Positions 33,399 through 42,891 of a DNA stretch of 64,000 nucleotides are shown here, piece after piece. The position numbers and the translations under genes are program-made. The notes beneath the pieces were generated by a model that was given only the letters and a program-made list of their open reading frames with translations, was not told the origin of the DNA and did not search any database. Source of the DNA: Carnobacterium maltaromaticum DSM 20342 (lineage in GTDB: Bacteria > Bacillota > Bacilli > Lactobacillales > Carnobacteriaceae); the NCBI RefSeq assembly GCF_000744945.1, contig NZ_JQMX01000001.1, forward strand, positions 2,790,001 to 2,854,000, in the 5' to 3' direction. Each line of letters starts with the position of its first letter. Positions within the stretch are counted from its first letter, which is position 1.

Positions 33399-33433
33399 AA
33401 GCAGCTTGAGAAGAACTCTCAAGCTGCTTTTTA
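33399..33433 (+). terminator. Terminator after the orphan EIIC gene
   Basis: AAGCAGCTTGAGA (33399-33411) pairs perfectly with TCTCAAGCTGCTT (33417-33429), followed by TTTAAG. The remaining spacer to 33552 shows nothing I can support. Confidence 0.85.
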
Positions 33434-33552
33434 AGTTGTATACAAGCTGATAAAATTCATCTTTTTTAGAAAGAAATTAAATTAAAGGACATATAAATAG
33501 AAGTTTAAAGTCATTGAAGTGACAGCACTAACTGCTTTTAGACTAGGATCTG

Positions 33553-35490
33553 TTAAATTTCTTTTAATATCTCTATAAATGAATCAAATGTAGGTGTATT
33601 TAGAATGATTTTTTGACTATCTTCTCGATCAATAAACTCTAATAGCAAGTCATAAATATCGCCGGTATCTTCATAGTCCTCTTTCTTTATAGCAAATAAA
33701 AAAATGAAATGAACCTTTTCACCGTTTCCCCAATCAATACCATTTGGCATTATGGCTACAGCGACTTTTGATTTAATAGAAGTTAGTGACATCGGATGAG
33801 GAATAGCAAGAACACGATTAATATTTGTTTGACTAATTTTTTCTCTAATCCAAACACTTTCATAAAAGTCATCAGGAACAATACCTTGCAATTTCAGTGG
33901 CTCAATCATTTTCTGGAGGAGTTCTTTTTTTGATTGGACTGAAGGGTTGTAAAGGAAAAAATCCTTAGAAAATAAGTCGAAAATAGTAGACGTTTGGGTC
34001 TTTATTTTCTCCATAAAAGGCTCTACTTTTTCAATCTCTTTATCCAATTGCCCCATATGAATATAGACAGAAGGAGTCTCCATTTTTTCTAAAGGAACGG
34101 TGGTAATGACGAAATCAATTTCAGTTAAATCGTACTGTTGCAATTCAATATAGGAAAGGCGGTCTACAATGTCGATTTTGTCTTGATAACGTTTGTTGAT
34201 TTTTGCTTCAATAATTCTACTCATGGTGCGGCCTGTGCCACAAATAAGAATAACGCGATGTTTTCTATGATTGATAGTAGCACTGCGTTCAATGGCACCT
34301 GCAATATGCAAAGCAATGTAGCCAATTTCATCTTCTGAAAAATATAATCCATAGTGCATTCCAATTGTTTCTAGGTGCGTCAAACATAAATCAAAAGCCA
34401 ACGGAAAGGAGTTTTTGATGGTGTCCAGTAATGGATTGCTACGACCAGTTTCAATTAGATTCATATTAATAAAGCCTTCTACATGAGAAGTTAAATCTTT
34501 TATCAAAGTAACATCTTCCCGCCAATCATAATTCGCTGTTTTTTGAATGATTTCTAAAAGTTCTGCAACGATTTCATGGGCAATCGTACTGGATTGTTCG
34601 ACTTCTTTCTCAGTTTCCACTAATCTTGGCGCATTTATGGATAAGCAATAATTAAAATAATTACGCTCTTCTTTCGTTAATTTTAACTCAAAAGAATGTT
34701 CAATTTTGGTTAAGAATTGATTCATTATAACTTGTGCATTTTTTTTTAAAACTGGGATACGAACTGGGAAAGTAGTTAACGTTTTATTGTCTACTATTCT
34801 ACTTAGAGCCAATGCAAAATTGGACAGAATGGTTTTATGATAGTAATCAGAATCTAAAAGTTCTAATGCTGCAAGAGATTCAAGTTCTAGGGCTTGCAAT
34901 AACTCCAAATCAATTGTATCAAATAATGAAAGTTCCATTTCTGTAAAGCCGACTAAATATTCTTGTAAATCTTTCACAATCAGTAACTCGTTGATCGCTT
35001 TTCTTTTAGAAAATTCATGGCCAATAATTTCAAATCCTATATTCGGTCTGTTGACGATTTTGAGTCCATAGGGGATGAGAGCATCTCGAATAGATTTTAA
35101 ATAGGAATAAAATGTATTTTTGCTTACAAATAGTTGTTCTAAAAAACGATCTAAAGAGACTGGTTGCGCTGCTTTAAATAAAGTAAACAATAAAAATGAT
35201 TGCCGTTCTTCAAGTGAGGTTAGGTTAAAATCATTTGAAGTTAAACTGTCATTTCTCCAAGTCGTAAAAGCCTTTTGATTTTGAATATCAAGAGAATATC
35301 CTTTTCCCCGTAATAAGGAAACGGTAGCGCCTACATTTTTTAACGTATCGTTTAAATTATTTATATCTGTTCGAATTGTGCGATCGGATACGGAAAAAGT
35401 AGAAGTAAGTTCTTTCATAGAAATAGAGTCAGAATGCTTGAGTAGCATTTCTAAAATATCATCGAGCCTTTGATAAGATAATTTGGACAT
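33553..35490 (-). CDS. PRD-containing transcriptional regulator with EIIB and EIIA domains, module 2
   Basis: A 645-residue BglG/MtlR-type activator. It has an N-terminal HTH (MKELTSTFSVSDRTIRTDIN), a second winged-helix region, two PRDs (about 185-400), an EIIB-like domain starting RVILICGTGRTMS (about 412) and a C-terminal fructose-type EIIA domain with the phospho-histidine in VLAIPHPM. It is transcribed divergently from mannoside module 2, and the shared spacer has several inverted repeats of TTCC/GGAA type that it probably binds. It is the counterpart of the regulator at 10898. Confidence 0.88.
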   Translation of the reverse strand: MSKLSYQRLDDILEMLLKHSDSISMKELTSTFSVSDRTIRTDINNLNDTLKNVGATVSLLRGKGYSLDIQNQKAFTTWRNDSLTSNDFNLTSLEERQSFLLFTLFKAAQPVSLDRFLEQLFVSKNTFYSYLKSIRDALIPYGLKIVNRPNIGFEIIGHEFSKRKAINELLIVKDLQEYLVGFTEMELSLFDTIDLELLQALELESLAALELLDSDYYHKTILSNFALALSRIVDNKTLTTFPVRIPVLKKNAQVIMNQFLTKIEHSFELKLTKEERNYFNYCLSINAPRLVETEKEVEQSSTIAHEIVAELLEIIQKTANYDWREDVTLIKDLTSHVEGFINMNLIETGRSNPLLDTIKNSFPLAFDLCLTHLETIGMHYGLYFSEDEIGYIALHIAGAIERSATINHRKHRVILICGTGRTMSRIIEAKINKRYQDKIDIVDRLSYIELQQYDLTEIDFVITTVPLEKMETPSVYIHMGQLDKEIEKVEPFMEKIKTQTSTIFDLFSKDFFLYNPSVQSKKELLQKMIEPLKLQGIVPDDFYESVWIREKISQTNINRVLAIPHPMSLTSIKSKVAVAIMPNGIDWGNGEKVHFIFLFAIKKEDYEDTGDIYDLLLEFIDREDSQKIILNTPTFDSFIEILKEI

Positions 35491-35577
35491 AATAATTTCT
35501 CCTTTCCGTCGTATGTAAGTTCAAGTCTATCATACATGATTTTTATAAATATTGGAATGAAGCTATTTCCGAACTTT

Positions 35578-35643
35578 TTCCAGTAAATCTGGAAGTGTTT
35601 TTGGAAAGTTAACTTTCAATCGATTTCCATTTGAAATGGAAAT
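35578..35643. promoter_or_regulatory. Inverted-repeat activator sites upstream of mannoside module 2
   Basis: Two dyads share a TTCCA core. TTCCAG-N5-CTGGAA occupies 35578-35594. A perfect 21-base dyad with arms ATTTCCATTT and AAATGGAAAT occupies 35623-35643. The second ends 9 bases before the -35, suited to direct activation. TTTCAATCGATTTCC inside is a two-mismatch cre candidate. Confidence 0.65.
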
Positions 35644-35651
35644 TGGAAGTG

Positions 35652-35680
35652 TTTACATTGTTTGGTAAATCCATTAAATT
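35652..35680 (+). promoter_or_regulatory. Promoter of mannoside module 2
   Basis: -35 TTTACA (35652-35657), 17-base spacer, -10 TAAATT (35675-35680), 35 bases before the EIIA start. The imperfect hexamers fit an activator-dependent promoter. Confidence 0.65.
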
Positions 35681-35714
35681 TAATGTATTGAAACAAAGAA
35701 AGGAGGTCATAAGA

Positions 35715-36176
35715 ATGGACTTCACAGAAGAAAACATTCTTTTGGATGTTGTTGTTGCCTCGCAAAGCGAGTTATTCAAATCAGTTGCAAGATATGCAGA
35801 AAAGTTAGGATTTGTAAAAGATGTGGAAAAAGTATATGAAGCATTTGTAGAAAGAGAAAGTGAGTATTCTACTGGTTTACAGGATGGATTTGCTATTCCT
35901 CATGCGAAATCTCCCTATGTATTAGCGCCAACTGTCTTGTTCATTCGTTTAGAAAATGAACTTGAATGGGAGACCTTTGATGAATCTAGAGTGAAAAATA
36001 TTTTTGCTTTGCTTGTCCCAAAAGAAGATGAAGGGACTCTTCATTTAGAAATGCTGAGTCGATTAGCAACTGCTTTAATGGAAGATGAATTTATCAGTCA
36101 GGTTCAAAAAAATACGAATAAAGATCAATTAGTTACAGTAATTAAAAATGAAATGATTGGAGAGTCTACGTTATGA
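35715..36176 (+). CDS. PTS fructose-type EIIA, mannoside module 2
   Basis: A 153-residue EIIA with the phospho-histidine in FAIPHAKSP, preceded by STGLQDG. It is equivalent to the EIIA encoded at 12806. ATG 35715 follows AAAGGAGGT; an in-frame ATG at 35631 lies within the promoter dyad and is excluded. The stop overlaps the EIIB start by 4 bases (ATGA). Confidence 0.92.
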   Translation: MDFTEENILLDVVVASQSELFKSVARYAEKLGFVKDVEKVYEAFVERESEYSTGLQDGFAIPHAKSPYVLAPTVLFIRLENELEWETFDESRVKNIFALLVPKEDEGTLHLEMLSRLATALMEDEFISQVQKNTNKDQLVTVIKNEMIGESTL

Positions 36177-36499
36177 AAATAGTCGGAATTTCAGCATGTC
36201 CAGCGGGATTAGCTCATACGCCAATGGCTGCTAAAGCACTAGAAAAAGCAGGAAAAAAATTAGGTTATGATGTAAAAATAGAACAACAAGGATCATTGGG
36301 ACAAGTCAACAAGATTAGTCAACAGGAAGCAAATGAAGCCGATTTTGTTTTATTAGCAACAGATCAAAAAGTAATTGGACTTGAACGATTTGATGGGAAA
36401 CCGCAATTGCGTGTGAGTATTAATACGTGCATTAAGGCTCCAGAAGCTGTTCTTAAAAAATGTATTGAAGCCGTTAAAGAAAGACAAACAGCAAATTAA
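36173..36499 (+). CDS. PTS fructose-type EIIB, mannoside module 2
   Basis: A 108-residue EIIB. The phospho-cysteine is C9 in ISACPAGLAHTPMAAKAL. It is coupled to EIIA by an ATGA overlap and lies 20 bases before the EIIC gene. It is clearly homologous to the EIIB of module 1 over its full length. Confidence 0.92.
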   Translation: MKIVGISACPAGLAHTPMAAKALEKAGKKLGYDVKIEQQGSLGQVNKISQQEANEADFVLLATDQKVIGLERFDGKPQLRVSINTCIKAPEAVLKKCIEAVKERQTAN

Positions 36500-36519
36500 T
36501 GAAAAGGGGAAAATAAATA

Positions 36520-37623
36520 ATGAAAAAGAAGTTACAGGAAATTAAAGGCCACTTAATGAGTGGGATTAGTTTTGTTCTTCCATTGATTATTGGTGCATCA
36601 TTAGTTGTCGCTATTCCTAAAATGATTGCTTTAGGTATGGGAATTACAAGTCTAGATCCTTATGCCGATGCAGAAGGTTTTAAACATATCCTTTACGCGA
36701 TTGAGCAAGTTGGTTGGGTCGGAATCGGACTTATTAATACAGTATTAGCAGGGTTTATTGCTTATTCAATTGGAGACAAAGCAGCATTAGGTGCAGGATT
36801 TATTGGTGGGGCAGTGGCAACAAATACCAATGCAGGTTTTCTTGGTGCCGTAATCGCAGGTTTTTTAGCAGGTTATTTAGTCAAATGGTCTAAAAATCAT
36901 ATTAAATTACCAGAATCCTTTTCTGGCGTAATGCCATTAGTGATTTTGCCTTTAATAGCAACTCTCTCAGTAGCTATTGTAATGGGAGCTTTGTTATCGG
37001 AACCTTTAGCTTGGATTAATACAAGTCTTGTAGAATGGATTCGTAACATGATTGCTAACGATGTAAATAAGGTTCTTTTAGCTTTAATTATGGGTGCGAT
37101 GATTGGCTCAGATCTAGGTGGTCCAGTGAATAAAGCTGCTTGGATGGCAGGAAATGTTTTATTAACTGAAGGTTTATACTTGCCAGCAATTATTGTAAAC
37201 GTAGCCATTTGTGCAGTTCCTCTAGGTTATGCGCTAGCAACTGTTTTCCATAAGAAACGTTTTAATGCTGAGCTTTTAGATGCTGGTAGAAATAACTTTA
37301 TCATGGGATTTATTGGGATTACAGAAGGTGCTATTCCATTTACTTTGGTTAGTCCTTTAAAATTAGTGCCGATTAATATGATTGGTGGTGCTCTTGCTTC
37401 TGGACTTGGAATTTTGTTAGGTATGTACGATAAAATGCCGCCAGTCGGTGGAATCTACGGCTTCTTTACTGTTGGAAATGGCTGGGCTTATTTAATTGGC
37501 CTCTTTGCTGGTGCAGCATTTATTGGATTTGTGGCGCCGCTATTCGTGAATTTCAATAAAGATGAAGAATTAGAAGCACAAGATACGGATTCAATTGATG
37601 TAGAGATTAGTTTTGAAAATTAA
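36520..37623 (+). CDS. PTS fructose-type EIIC permease, mannoside module 2
   Basis: A 367-residue permease homologous to the EIIC of module 1. It shares GHLMSGISFVLPLIIGAS, GSDLGGPVNKAA and GITEGAIPFTLVSPL. The next gene encodes a GH38 mannosidase, so the cargo is inferred to be an alpha-mannoside. The ATG follows AAGGGGAAAAT. Confidence 0.9.
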   Translation: MKKKLQEIKGHLMSGISFVLPLIIGASLVVAIPKMIALGMGITSLDPYADAEGFKHILYAIEQVGWVGIGLINTVLAGFIAYSIGDKAALGAGFIGGAVATNTNAGFLGAVIAGFLAGYLVKWSKNHIKLPESFSGVMPLVILPLIATLSVAIVMGALLSEPLAWINTSLVEWIRNMIANDVNKVLLALIMGAMIGSDLGGPVNKAAWMAGNVLLTEGLYLPAIIVNVAICAVPLGYALATVFHKKRFNAELLDAGRNNFIMGFIGITEGAIPFTLVSPLKLVPINMIGGALASGLGILLGMYDKMPPVGGIYGFFTVGNGWAYLIGLFAGAAFIGFVAPLFVNFNKDEELEAQDTDSIDVEISFEN

Positions 37624-37708
37624 TTAAATAAAAGGGCATTAGCGATGGTTTTCATCCGTTGGCTCATGCCTTTTTCTATCGAATTTTAAATACGTTAGGA
37701 GCATATAA

Positions 37709-40384
37709 ATGAAAAAAACAGTACATGTTGTCCCACATAGTCATTGGGATCGAGAATGGTATTTTACAACGAGTAGATCAAAGATTTATTTAATGCACGA
37801 TTTGAAAAAAGTGTTGGAACAGCTAGAAGGAGAAAATGGATACGATACATTTGTTTTAGATGGGCAGGCGTCTTTGTTAGATGATTATTTAAAATGGCGA
37901 CCACAAGATAAAAATAGGATTGAAGCGTTAGTGAAAAGCGGGAACTTGATTATTGGCCCTTGGTACACACAAACGGATCAATTAGTTATTTCAGGAGAAA
38001 GTATTGTTCGGAATATGCAGTATGGGATGCAGGTCTCTGAAGAATTTGGACCGTATATGAATGTCGGCTATGTGCCAGATTCATTTGGACAAGCTGCTAG
38101 TATGCCTCAAATTTATCAAGAATTTGAAATTGAAGATACGATGTTTTGGCGCGGGGTAAGTGATGACGATGTGGAACAAACAGAATTTAAATGGCGTGGC
38201 GAAGACGGATCTGTAGTAACGGCATTTCAAATTCCTAGTGGGTATTATATTGGCGGAGCGATTCCAGAAGAAAAAGAAGCATTAGCTAAATTTTTACACG
38301 AAGAGCCTTTTAAAACAACCTGGAAAAGAAGTTCAACAAATCAAGTTTATTTTCCTAATGGATTTGACCAAGCTCCCGCTCGTGAAAATTTACCTCAGTT
38401 AGTCAAAGAAATGAATGAATTATACAAAGGAGAGTACGAACTACATTTTTCTACAATTGAGCGCTACATTCAAGCTGTGAAGAATCAACATCCTGAACTT
38501 GAAGAAATTGCTGGTGAGTTAATTAATGGAAAGTTAATGCGTATTCATAAAACAATTTTCTCTTCTCGTCCAGATTTAAAAGCGTTAAATACGCAAGTTC
38601 AAAATTATTTAGTAAATGTATTGGAACCTATTTTAACAATTTCAATGAAACTGGGATTTGATTACCCTGTTGAAACAATCAAAGAAGTTTGGAAACTAAT
38701 GTTCGAGAATGCAGCGCATGATTCAATTGGTTCTTGTGTATCGGATACAACGAATGAAGACGTCTATATGCGTTATAAACAAGCGCGTGATATTGCTATG
38801 AATTTATCTGAGTTAACGATGCGAGAAATAGCCACGCAGATACATCAACCAGAGGAAAGAGAAATAAGTTTGACGATTTTCAATCCTTACGCTAAAAAAC
38901 GAAATGAAGTTATTGAAGCGGAAGTTTATCTTCCTCAAGAAACTTTTTCTATTTTAGATGCAAATGGCGCGCCACTTGAATACACGATTTTAGCTATGGA
39001 AGATCAGACAGCCTATGTGTTGAATCAAGGGAATATTTTAAATCCAACGAAAGAGAGTTACCTGCCTAAAAAAGTCTATAAAGCTAAAATTGCCTTTCAA
39101 AGTTCAGTGATACCAAGTATGGGCTATACTCAACTGACGATTGATTTAGCCGGCGATAGTTATACTAAGTTTGCTACAAAAGAGACGAATCAAATTGAGA
39201 ATGAATTCTATCAAATCACGGTAAATGAAGACGGATCATTTGATATTTTGGAGAAAGCTACTGATACAGTGTATAAAAAACAAGGAATTATTGAAGAAAA
39301 CGGAGACAATGGAGATTCATTTAACTATTCGCCACCAGAAAAAGATTTGGTCATTCAATCTACAGAATTCTCTCCGATAATTAACGTAAAAGAATCCGAT
39401 ATCTTTAAATCAATTGCTGTTCATTTTACAATGATGGTTCCAGCAGATTTAATCGAACGTGAAAAAGGTATAAGAAGTAAAGAACTTCCATTGAGTTTAA
39501 GGGTAGCATTAAAGAAAAATTCAGAAATTATCGATTTTACTTTCCAAGTAGATAATCGTTTAGTAGACAGTCACCGTGTTTGTGTGCTATTTGATACGGG
39601 TATTCAGTCGAAATTCTCCACTGCAGACCAGCAATTTGGGACAATTAAAAGACCAGTTGTTTTTGAAAAAGAAATGGCTTTATGGAATGCACATAAAGAA
39701 AAATGGAACGAGATGCCAATTGCTATCGAAACTTGTCAAAGCTTTGTCAGTCTATTTAATGAAGAGCATGGGCTTGCAGTCATACCAAAAGGCGTAAGAG
39801 AATACGAAATCATTGGAGAAGACTTTGATACGATTCGTTTAACGCTTTTTAGAACCTATGGCTTTATGGGGAAAGAAGATTTATTGTATCGTCCAGGTAG
39901 AGCGTCAGGGGAAACTGTCATTGAAACTCCAGATGCACAATGCCATAAAGTGATGACCTTTGAGTTCTCTGCGTATTATTTTTCGGATTCATTCAATCAA
40001 GCGGCCGTTGCAAATAAAGCCAAAAAAGCAACGAGCCCCTTACAAGTGTATCAATATGCAGAGTTTTTAAACTCTAGACTCATTTTTACATTAGGTGATG
40101 AACCCAAAGAGTTGCCGACCCATTATAGTTTATTTGAAATTAAGGGGGATCTGACGTTAAGTATTGTGAAAAAGGCAGAGAACCGACCGGGTTATATTAT
40201 TCGCTTGTATAACGGCCATGTTAACGAAACTTTAAACACAGAAGTTGTATTCAATCATCCTGTTCAATTAGTAGAACAAGTGAATTTAAAAGAAAAGCGG
40301 AAACGAGAGTTGTCTATTTCAGACCAAAAAGTACTACTAGAGGATATTTCTCATGCTAAATTTATTACGTTATATGTAGAATAA
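37709..40384 (+). CDS. Alpha-mannosidase, GH38 family (MngB-like), module 2
   Basis: An 891-residue cytoplasmic GH38 enzyme. The metal site starts in VPHSHWDREWYF (H12, D14). The probable nucleophile is D124 in YVPDSFG. NAAHDSIGSCVSD carries the second metal histidine. RPGRASGE near residue 730 is shared with the paralogue. It lies 85 bases after EIIC, unlike the overlapping arrangement of module 1. The two mannosidases are clearly diverged, so their substrates may differ. Confidence 0.9.
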   Translation: MKKTVHVVPHSHWDREWYFTTSRSKIYLMHDLKKVLEQLEGENGYDTFVLDGQASLLDDYLKWRPQDKNRIEALVKSGNLIIGPWYTQTDQLVISGESIVRNMQYGMQVSEEFGPYMNVGYVPDSFGQAASMPQIYQEFEIEDTMFWRGVSDDDVEQTEFKWRGEDGSVVTAFQIPSGYYIGGAIPEEKEALAKFLHEEPFKTTWKRSSTNQVYFPNGFDQAPARENLPQLVKEMNELYKGEYELHFSTIERYIQAVKNQHPELEEIAGELINGKLMRIHKTIFSSRPDLKALNTQVQNYLVNVLEPILTISMKLGFDYPVETIKEVWKLMFENAAHDSIGSCVSDTTNEDVYMRYKQARDIAMNLSELTMREIATQIHQPEEREISLTIFNPYAKKRNEVIEAEVYLPQETFSILDANGAPLEYTILAMEDQTAYVLNQGNILNPTKESYLPKKVYKAKIAFQSSVIPSMGYTQLTIDLAGDSYTKFATKETNQIENEFYQITVNEDGSFDILEKATDTVYKKQGIIEENGDNGDSFNYSPPEKDLVIQSTEFSPIINVKESDIFKSIAVHFTMMVPADLIEREKGIRSKELPLSLRVALKKNSEIIDFTFQVDNRLVDSHRVCVLFDTGIQSKFSTADQQFGTIKRPVVFEKEMALWNAHKEKWNEMPIAIETCQSFVSLFNEEHGLAVIPKGVREYEIIGEDFDTIRLTLFRTYGFMGKEDLLYRPGRASGETVIETPDAQCHKVMTFEFSAYYFSDSFNQAAVANKAKKATSPLQVYQYAEFLNSRLIFTLGDEPKELPTHYSLFEIKGDLTLSIVKKAENRPGYIIRLYNGHVNETLNTEVVFNHPVQLVEQVNLKEKRKRELSISDQKVLLEDISHAKFITLYVE

Positions 40385-40449
40385 TTAGTCAGAAGTATTT
40401 TTTATACTGAATTATGTTGAAACGACAGGTAGATGAGATAAATAAAAAT

Positions 40450-40506
40450 AAATTGGCTGGTAAGTCTAGGGACGGGTTCCTAAAACTTATCAGCCAATTT
40501 TTTAAT
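40450..40506. terminator. Bidirectional terminator after mannoside module 2
   Basis: AAATTGGCTG-TAAGT (40450-40465) pairs with ACTTA-CAGCCAATTT (40485-40500) around a long loop, followed by TTT. The downstream gene converges on it. Confidence 0.8.
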
Positions 40507-40554
40507 GAAAATAGGACAATCAAATGGAATTGAAAATTTGTTAGCCACATTTTG

Positions 40555-41148
40555 TTATTTTGCTAAGTCGTGTACAACAGGTTTAAAATTAGTCAAAATA
40601 GTAATGAATAGAGTACTAATACCAATAGATAGAATAACGAAAGCTGTTTCTAGCAAACCAAAAGTAATATAGTTGAAAAAAATAATGATTAAATTTGTTA
40701 AAAGTAGTCCTTTTGAAATTGATAAACGAAAATATTTATTGAAAATAATAGGTGGAATCGTGATTCCTCCATTAGATGCTCCAACAGAATAAAGTGAGTA
40801 TACTCCTAAGCTGAATAATAAGCTCCCAATAATTAAGGAAATAAAATGAGACGATAGTAAGGCAAACATAGGCACGAACCCCAATATAATTGGAAACAAT
40901 AAACTTCCTATGACAGATTTGATGAAAACTAGCTTACCCAAAAATAATGCCGCCATTACTAGCATAGTTAAGTTAATGGACCAGACTGTTAACGAACGAT
41001 TGATTGAAAAATTAATTTCTACTAAGTGTCCAATCGAGCCTACTCCTGCAGCTGCAATGTCGTGGGGTAATAAGAACCAGTTTAGTCCGATACTAATAAA
41101 AATGAGTCCTAACAGAATCATAGGCGTTTTCTTTATTTCTTTAATCAT
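40555..41148 (-). CDS. YitT/YczE-type integral membrane protein
   Basis: A 197-residue protein with five to six membrane segments. The N-terminal stretch ILLGLIFISIGLNWFLLPHD and SVGASNGGITIPPIIFNKYF match the YitT (DUF161) membrane domain. The usual C-terminal DUF2179 domain is absent; the protein ends soon after the last helix. Function is unknown. ATG 41148 has AGGTGA 8 bases upstream; an upstream in-frame TTG is before that site. Confidence 0.7.
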   Translation of the reverse strand: MIKEIKKTPMILLGLIFISIGLNWFLLPHDIAAAGVGSIGHLVEINFSINRSLTVWSINLTMLVMAALFLGKLVFIKSVIGSLLFPIILGFVPMFALLSSHFISLIIGSLLFSLGVYSLYSVGASNGGITIPPIIFNKYFRLSISKGLLLTNLIIIFFNYITFGLLETAFVILSIGISTLFITILTNFKPVVHDLAK

Positions 41149-41496
41149 AATATGTTCACCTACCAAAATAATTTTGTTAAGTATATCACACGAAAAACAT
41201 AGTTACAACTTATATTAATTATAATTTTATTCGAATCTACACTGAGCCAAGGAGAGTGGAATGCCAAGGATTATGTTAAATTATTCTAGCAAAAAGTACA
41301 TGAAACAATAGTTAGGATAGATGTGAGCTTTATTTTCTTAGTTAACTTATGGGGAATGTATTCTTAATACATAATCTTATTTTTGATTTCTAGTTTTTTT
41401 GTTCTAATTTATCTTATCTTTTTTGTGCGGGTTTAAAGCAATTTTAACCTGATTTTGTTATACTAGAAAAAGAGCTTTATAAGTAGAAGGAGCGAA
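41149..41496. other. Intergenic spacer between the YitT-like gene and menF
   Basis: A divergent, AT-rich spacer of 348 bases. TGTTATACT at 41456-41464 is an extended -10 element that probably serves the men operon. I see no RNA gene, strong hairpin or reading frame in the rest. Confidence 0.5.
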
Positions 41497-42891
41497 ATGA
41501 TTATGTGGACATTACCATCAGATATCAGTGAGGCAGCTAAATTAAAATTAGAGGAGCATTCATCTGTTTTAGTTAGCTATGTGAGAGAGTTAAATGAACT
41601 TGATGCACTCACACTGTTTAAAAAGGGGGCTAAGAAGTATACTGGTCAACGTATTTTTTGGCAAAATCCATCTAAAACAGTGACACTAGCAGGTATCGGT
41701 TGTACAGAGCGTTATAGCTCAAAAGCTGGAAATGAAAGTTATACTGAATTAAATCAGTTTAAAGATAAATTGAAAAAGCAAACAGTTAGTAATGAAATAA
41801 TTTTAGGGACTGGGGCATTATTGATTGGTGGTTTTAGCTTTGATAGTCTGGCGAAAGCAGATGCAAATTGGGAAGAATTTCAAGATGCTTATTTTTCATT
41901 ACCAACGTATTTACTTACAACTACAGCGGAAAAAAGTTATATAACCTTTAATTTTTATGTAACACAAGCAGATTTGATAGAAAAGCCACTTAGAATAATG
42001 AAACAATGGGAAGAACTTTTAGCGACACCATTTGTGACTGAGACTGAAATAGCGGCAATTACGAAAAAAGAAGAACTAGCAACGGATTCATGGTTAGCGG
42101 CTGTCTCTGAAACGGTTGATGCAATCAAGGCATCAAAAGAGTTGAATAAGGTTGTTTTATCAAGGCAGATGTTGTTAACTCATGAAACAGATGTGGCCAT
42201 TGAGGCTGTTTTAGAAAAGTTAAAAAAAACACAACAAAATAGTTATTTCTTCGTAGTGGAAAATGGAGAAAAAACATTTTTAGGTGCAACTCCTGAGCGA
42301 TTATTATCTGCTGAAGGAAATAAATTTTATTCTGCTTGTGTAGCTGGTTCTGCAAAACGTGGCGCAACTTTTGCGGAAGACCAAGCGATTGGCGATCGTT
42401 TATTGGCCGACCATAAAAACGTTCATGAACATCAATTAGTTGTCGAAATGATTCGTCATACTATGGAAGGTTTTACAACAGATTTAGCCATTTCAGGTGG
42501 ACCAACTTTATTAAAAAATCGAGATATTCAACACTTGTTTTTAACATTGGCTGGAACAAAAAAAGAACATTTTTCATTTTTAGAGGCAGTGAAAGGGATG
42601 CATCCTACACCGGCACTAGGTGGAGTACCAACAGATTTAGCGTTAGAAGTTATTCGTCAAAAGGAACCTTACAATCGAGGTTTTTATGGTGCACCAATTG
42701 GTTGGGTTGATAGTTCTGATCAAGGAGAATTTGCAGTCGGAATTCGTTCAGCATTAATTATGGGACAGCAAAGTTTGTTGTTTGCAGGTTGCGGAATTGT
42801 AGCCGGTTCCGACCCAACTGAAGAGTTAAATGAAACGGCAATTAAATTTCAACCAATGTTACGAGCTTTAGGAGGAATGGAAAATGAATGA
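41497..42891 (+). CDS. menF: Isochorismate synthase
   Basis: A 464-residue chorismate-utilising enzyme that isomerises chorismate to isochorismate, the first committed step of menaquinone synthesis. The C-terminal core contains KVVLSRQM, FLGATPERLLS, AGSAKRGATFAEDQ and MHPTPALGGVP, all typical of MenF/DhbC. The start is either ATG 41497 or ATG 41503; AAGGAG ends 4 or 10 bases upstream respectively. The menD start overlaps its end by 8 bases. Confidence 0.93.
   Translation: MIMWTLPSDISEAAKLKLEEHSSVLVSYVRELNELDALTLFKKGAKKYTGQRIFWQNPSKTVTLAGIGCTERYSSKAGNESYTELNQFKDKLKKQTVSNEIILGTGALLIGGFSFDSLAKADANWEEFQDAYFSLPTYLLTTTAEKSYITFNFYVTQADLIEKPLRIMKQWEELLATPFVTETEIAAITKKEELATDSWLAAVSETVDAIKASKELNKVVLSRQMLLTHETDVAIEAVLEKLKKTQQNSYFFVVENGEKTFLGATPERLLSAEGNKFYSACVAGSAKRGATFAEDQAIGDRLLADHKNVHEHQLVVEMIRHTMEGFTTDLAISGGPTLLKNRDIQHLFLTLAGTKKEHFSFLEAVKGMHPTPALGGVPTDLALEVIRQKEPYNRGFYGAPIGWVDSSDQGEFAVGIRSALIMGQQSLLFAGCGIVAGSDPTEELNETAIKFQPMLRALGGMENE

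Noticed and set aside
35631..35714. N-terminal extension of the module 2 EIIA
   Set aside because: The extension covers the promoter and the regulator dyad; AAAGGAGGT places the start at 35715.
39576..39797. Plus-strand frame inside the module 2 mannosidase gene
   Set aside because: Out-of-frame shadow within a full-length GH38 gene.
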